In this document: positions 61,050 to 64,000 of the stretch, piece by piece
How positions within the stretch are numbered: position 1 is the stretch's first letter
How the letters are laid out: each line of letters begins with the position of its first letter
DNA from: Methanomassiliicoccus sp.
GTDB lineage: Archaea > Thermoplasmatota > Thermoplasmata > Methanomassiliicoccales > Methanomassiliicoccaceae
Direction of reading: 5' to 3'
Length of the DNA: 64,000 nucleotides
NCBI GenBank assembly: GCA_016109435.1
Contig: JAEILR010000002.1
Location: 1-64,000 of the forward strand
The notes under the pieces: generated by a model
What the model was told of the DNA's origin: nothing
Seen by the model: the letters and a program-made list of their open reading frames with translations, nothing else
Databases searched by the model: none
Position numbers and translations under genes: made by a program

Positions 61050-61982
61050 TCATTCCTCACTGGCTTCGAAGATCGACTCCTGTCCCAGCTCCCTGACGAT
61101 GACCTCGTAGGCCGCGTAGGGCGAGATCAGGCCCACCTCGGTGACGATCGAATCGATGTGCTCCGCCGGCGTGGCGTCGAACACTGGGTTGCGGACCCGG
61201 ACGTCGGCGGGGATCAGCCGGGGATTCACAACCTCGCCGGCATCCCTCTCCTCGATCTCCACCAGCTCGCCGTGGACGGTCTTGGGGGAGAACTTGTACG
61301 TTTCCGCGCACACGATGAACGGAACCCTGGCCTCGCTGGCGGCGAGGGCCACCTGGGAGGTGCCGATCTTGTTGATCAGCGCGCCGTTGGAGCAGATCGT
61401 GTCGGCGCCCACGACCACCACGTCCACCTCCTTCATGATCCATCTCACCGCGCTGTCGATGATCAGGGTGGACGGCACCCCGGCGGCGGAGAGGTCCCTG
61501 ACCGTCAGCAGGCCCTGCCTCCACGGGCGGGACTCGGTGGCGTAGACCTTGATGTCCTTCCCGTCAGCATGGGCCGCCTTGATGACCCCCAGCGCGGCCT
61601 TGCTGTTGCAGTGGGTGAGCACCGTCATCCCGCTCCTCAGCCGCTTGGAGCCGATCCGGCCGATCATCTCCACCGCCCGGCCGGACCGCTGGACGAAGGC
61701 ATCGGCGTTGGCGGCGATCAGTTCGCGAAGCTCCTCCACGTCCTTCGCCGACGACGACCCTCGCATGGTGATCTGGACGGCGTTCCACAGGGAGATGGCC
61801 GTAGGCCGTGAATCGATCAGCGTCCTCCTTCCCTCGTTCAGCTGCTGCCGGAACTCCCCGAGGTCATCGCCCCGGTATTCCTGAGCCTGCCTCTTCAGGG
61901 CCTCCGCCGCGCTCCTGGCGATCAACCCGGCACCTCTGATCTCCATGCTCTTGATGGAATCGGCGACCTCGATGAGACCCAT
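61050..61982 (-). CDS. Ribose-1,5-bisphosphate isomerase
   Basis: The 310-residue protein belongs to the eIF2B-alpha-like family and matches archaeal ribose-1,5-bisphosphate isomerase, which makes ribulose 1,5-bisphosphate for RuBisCO. The catalytic region shows TESRPWRQGLLTVRDL, GVPSTLIIDSAVRW and VVGADTICSNGALINKIGT. The ATG at 61982 follows GGGGAAGGATGCCC; another ATG lies two codons upstream. A TATA sequence CTATATCT on the minus strand (62014-62021) lies 32-39 bases before it. It is first in the operon isomerase-RuBisCO-AMP phosphorylase. Confidence 0.93.
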   Translation of the reverse strand: MGLIEVADSIKSMEIRGAGLIARSAAEALKRQAQEYRGDDLGEFRQQLNEGRRTLIDSRPTAISLWNAVQITMRGSSSAKDVEELRELIAANADAFVQRSGRAVEMIGRIGSKRLRSGMTVLTHCNSKAALGVIKAAHADGKDIKVYATESRPWRQGLLTVRDLSAAGVPSTLIIDSAVRWIMKEVDVVVVGADTICSNGALINKIGTSQVALAASEARVPFIVCAETYKFSPKTVHGELVEIEERDAGEVVNPRLIPADVRVRNPVFDATPAEHIDSIVTEVGLISPYAAYEVIVRELGQESIFEASEE

Positions 61983-62022
61983 GGGCATCCTTCCCCAATA
62001 AACCGGTCGCCCCAGATATAGT

Positions 62023-63741
62023 TTAGGCCCCCGCAACGCGGAAGAACCGCCTGAGCTGGTCGAGGGGGAGGGCGTTCAGCACGTCCTTCCTCTCCGCCCA
62101 TCCCCGCCGCGCGGTGCCCACCGCGAACCTCATGTTGTCCAGCTGCTCCACTCCATGGGCATCGGTGTCCAGGACGAGGGTCACGCCCCTCTCGATGGCC
62201 TTCCGGCAGTTGAGGTCGCTCAGGTCCATGCGGTCCGGGAAGCCGTTCACTTCCAGGGCCACCCCCCGCCGGGCGGCCTCGTCCATCACCTGCTCGATAT
62301 CGATGTCGTACCCTTCCCTCCGGCCGATCAGCCGTCCGGTGGGATGGCCGAGGATGTTCAGCTCGCGGTTCGACAGGGCGGTCATCACCCTCTCGGTCAT
62401 CGTCCTCCGGTCCATCTTGAACCGGGAATGCACCGAACCGATGACGTAGTCCAGCTGTGCCAGGGCTTCGTCGGGGTAATCCAGGGAGCCGTCCTCCAGG
62501 ATGTCCACCTCCGCCCCCCGCAGGACCGGAAAGCCGAGCTCGTCGGTCAGCTGGCGGGCCTCCTCCACCGAGGCCAGGAGGTCATCGACGGTGAGGCCGT
62601 GGGCGATATGCAGGGAGCGGGAGTGATCGGTGACGCCGATGTACTCGTATCCCCGGCGGAAGGCCGCTTCGGCGATCTCGCGCATGGTGGCCCGCCCGTC
62701 GCTCATGACCGTGTGCACGTGCATATCCCCGCGGATATCCTCCAGTCGAAGGAGGCTAGGGAGGCGGTGCTCTCCCGCGGCCTCGATCTCCCCCCGGCCC
62801 TCCCTCAGCTCCGGGGGGATGGGGTCGAGGCCCAGCGTCCTGTATATTTCGGCCTCCTGGGCCCCCGCCACCATCTCACCGCTGTCGCGGCGGTGCAGCC
62901 CATACTCGTTGAGCCGGAACCCCTTCTGGATGGCGATGCGGCGCATGACCACGTTGTGCTCCTTGGAGCCGGTGAAGTACTGCAGGGCGGCCCCGTAGCT
63001 GTCCCTGGGCACCACCCTGAGGTCGACCTGGGTGCCGTCGGCCAGACGCACCGTGGAGCGGGTCGGACCCCTGGACACCACCGACGCCACCCGGGGATAG
63101 GACACGAAGCGGTCCATCGCCCGCAGCGGTTCGTCGCTCCCGGCCAGCAGGTCGATGTCACCGATGGTCTCCTTCCTCCGGCGCAGGGAGCCGGCCACGC
63201 TGACCTCCTCGCATCCGCCGGCCCGGAGGTGGGCGGCGATGGCCTCGGCGATCGGAAGAGCGTCACCCAGCAGCATGCGGCCTCCCTGCCCCTGGACCAC
63301 GGCGATGCCCTTGAGGATGTTCTCCTCCGAACGCTCCCCGAACCCCTTGAGGGAGCGGATGCGGTGCTGCAGCGCGGCCTGCCTGAGGTCCTCGAGGTCC
63401 TTGATCCCCAGCTCCTGGTGCAATCTCACCAGGCTGCGGGGCCCGATCTCCGGCACCTTCATCAGCTCGACGATGCCCGGCGGGAACTTCGACCTCAGCT
63501 CCTCCAGCTTGGCCGAGCGGCCGGTCTCCACCATCTCCGCGATCTTCTGGGCGATGGCCTTGCCGACCCCGGGTATCGATTCCAGACGGCCCTCGCGGTC
63601 ATACTCGGCCACGTCACCGTCCAGCTCCTCGATGCTTTGCGCGGCCCGGCGGTAGGCGTTCCGCTTGAACACGTCCCCCTCCAGGTCCGTCAGCTCGGCG
63701 AACTCGTACAGCATGGCGGCTATTTCGGAGTTGGTCACCAC
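62023..63741 (-). CDS. polX: Family X DNA polymerase with PHP domain (PolX)
   Basis: The 572-residue protein combines a helix-hairpin-helix domain (about 1-90), the nucleotidyltransferase palm with the metal-binding pair in TIGDIDLLAG near residue 195, and a C-terminal PHP phosphoesterase (about 335-572) with DMHVHTVMSDG and GVTDHSRSLHIAH. It fills gaps in base-excision repair and trims 3' ends. The start is GTG (63741 or 63738). The TATA-like CTATATATG at 63767-63775 lies 26-34 bases upstream, so transcription may be leaderless and the same element may serve the divergent glutamate dehydrogenase. Its end abuts the AMP-operon promoter. Confidence 0.94.
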   Translation of the reverse strand: MVTNSEIAAMLYEFAELTDLEGDVFKRNAYRRAAQSIEELDGDVAEYDREGRLESIPGVGKAIAQKIAEMVETGRSAKLEELRSKFPPGIVELMKVPEIGPRSLVRLHQELGIKDLEDLRQAALQHRIRSLKGFGERSEENILKGIAVVQGQGGRMLLGDALPIAEAIAAHLRAGGCEEVSVAGSLRRRKETIGDIDLLAGSDEPLRAMDRFVSYPRVASVVSRGPTRSTVRLADGTQVDLRVVPRDSYGAALQYFTGSKEHNVVMRRIAIQKGFRLNEYGLHRRDSGEMVAGAQEAEIYRTLGLDPIPPELREGRGEIEAAGEHRLPSLLRLEDIRGDMHVHTVMSDGRATMREIAEAAFRRGYEYIGVTDHSRSLHIAHGLTVDDLLASVEEARQLTDELGFPVLRGAEVDILEDGSLDYPDEALAQLDYVIGSVHSRFKMDRRTMTERVMTALSNRELNILGHPTGRLIGRREGYDIDIEQVMDEAARRGVALEVNGFPDRMDLSDLNCRKAIERGVTLVLDTDAHGVEQLDNMRFAVGTARRGWAERKDVLNALPLDQLRRFFRVAGA

Positions 63742-63766
63742 CGGGCTTGCACCGTCCAGGTGGAAC

Positions 63767-63775
63767 TATATATGA
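63767..63775. promoter_or_regulatory. Shared TATA element between polX and gdh
   Basis: CTATATATG is nearly palindromic and lies 26-34 bases from the polX start on one side and about 62-70 from the glutamate dehydrogenase ATG on the other. It could be used in both directions. Confidence 0.35.
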
Positions 63776-63836
63776 CTGGATGGCAATCAAAGTTACTGAC
63801 CTCCGCCGGTCCGTCCGGCAGGTCAGGGTGGTTGTC

Positions 63837-64000
63837 ATGGTCTCTCCGAATCCGTACGACGTAGCGGTCAGCCAGGTGAGGAACGTGGGCGAGGCCCTTG
63901 GCCTGAACGAGGGCATGATCGGCCTCCTGACCCGGCCGAAGAGGGAGCTGACGGTGCACTTCCCGGTGAGGATGGACGACGGCTCGCTGGAGATGTTCAC
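63837..64000 (+). CDS. gdhA: Glutamate dehydrogenase, N-terminal part
   Basis: The first 54 residues of a hexameric glutamate dehydrogenase are present; the gene runs off the window edge. The sequence MVSPNPYDVAVSQVRNVGEAL, then RPKRELTVHFPVRMDDGSLEMF, matches the family start, in which the PVRMDDG block is the first conserved part before the glutamate-binding lysine (not reached). A GTG three codons upstream is an alternative start. The cofactor cannot be read from this fragment. Confidence 0.9.
   Translation, partial: MVSPNPYDVAVSQVRNVGEALGLNEGMIGLLTRPKRELTVHFPVRMDDGSLEMF

Noticed and set aside
62155-63864. 569-codon plus-strand open frame opposite polX
   Set aside because: Antisense shadow of polX; the polX translation carries clear polymerase and PHP motifs.
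1-64000. CRISPR arrays, prophage or toxin-antitoxin systems
   Set aside because: No regularly spaced repeats, integrase, capsid or paired antitoxin genes were seen; the single PIN domain protein lacks an antitoxin neighbour.

Overview
The window reads as a GC-rich (about 60 % or more by eye) euryarchaeal chromosome segment, most likely from the Thermoplasmatota and probably a Methanomassiliicoccales-like lineage. Archaeal markers are aIF2-gamma, S6e, a thermosome, the proteasome-activating nucleotidase PAN, MBF1, GINS51, a HerA-type ATPase, a GPN-loop GTPase, pantoate kinase, CTP-type riboflavin kinase, type III RuBisCO with AMP phosphorylase, and TATA-type promoters often lying 25-30 bases from the start codon. 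A methanogenesis marker 8 homologue (18432-19250) points towards a methanogen, but no methanogenesis enzyme is present, so the placement is inference. A bacterial-type GrpE-DnaK-DnaJ cluster sits next to the thermosome.

Layout. 1-190 carries what looks like the right end of an IS200/IS605 element. 326-9280 holds a minus-strand set (AlkZ-like protein, B12-binding-type radical SAM protein, unknown partner, tRNA-binding OB-fold protein), a small thioredoxin-like protein, a THUMP protein, a QueG-like Fe-S protein, a secreted protein and citrate synthase. 9.3-16 kb has an oligopeptidase F, an aquaporin, a BlaI-type repressor with a membrane HExxH protease, a Bcp peroxiredoxin, a pirin and a GyrI-like protein. 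16.4-23.5 kb is translation and nucleotide metabolism: S6e, aIF2-gamma, PIN, marker 8, RbkR and purSLQ. 23.5-38 kb has a transglutaminase-like protein, MarC, TrmI, a divergent RNase III, ProS, PRPP synthase, HerA and a long minus-strand run gcvPA-gcvPB-tmk-coaBC-pantoate kinase.

38-50 kb has a secreted FN3/transglutaminase-like protein, TOPRIM and DUF167 proteins, GINS51, a beta-lactamase-fold hydrolase, a CBS protein, tRNA-Lys(CUU), UspA, a SHOCT membrane protein, a nitroreductase-like protein, an ACR3-type permease with an in-frame amber codon, a GPN GTPase, a winged-helix regulator, PAN and MBF1. 50-56 kb is the protein-folding region: DUF2240, thermosome, grpE-dnaK-dnaJ. 56-64 kb has an MFS transporter, a RuvC-like protein, the complete AMP/pentose-bisphosphate operon (ribose-1,5-bisphosphate isomerase, RuBisCO, AMP phosphorylase), PolX and the 5' end of glutamate dehydrogenase.

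Most of the window is ordinary core genome. The points most worth following up are the amber-interrupted permease (46232-46234), a 16-bp-arm inverted repeat upstream of the oligopeptidase (9392-9467), the radical SAM protein coupled to an unknown protein, the RNase III with altered metal ligands, the RuvC-like protein, and several palindromes placed at promoters (aquaporin, RbkR, winged-helix gene at 48 kb). I found no CRISPR array, prophage or defence island.
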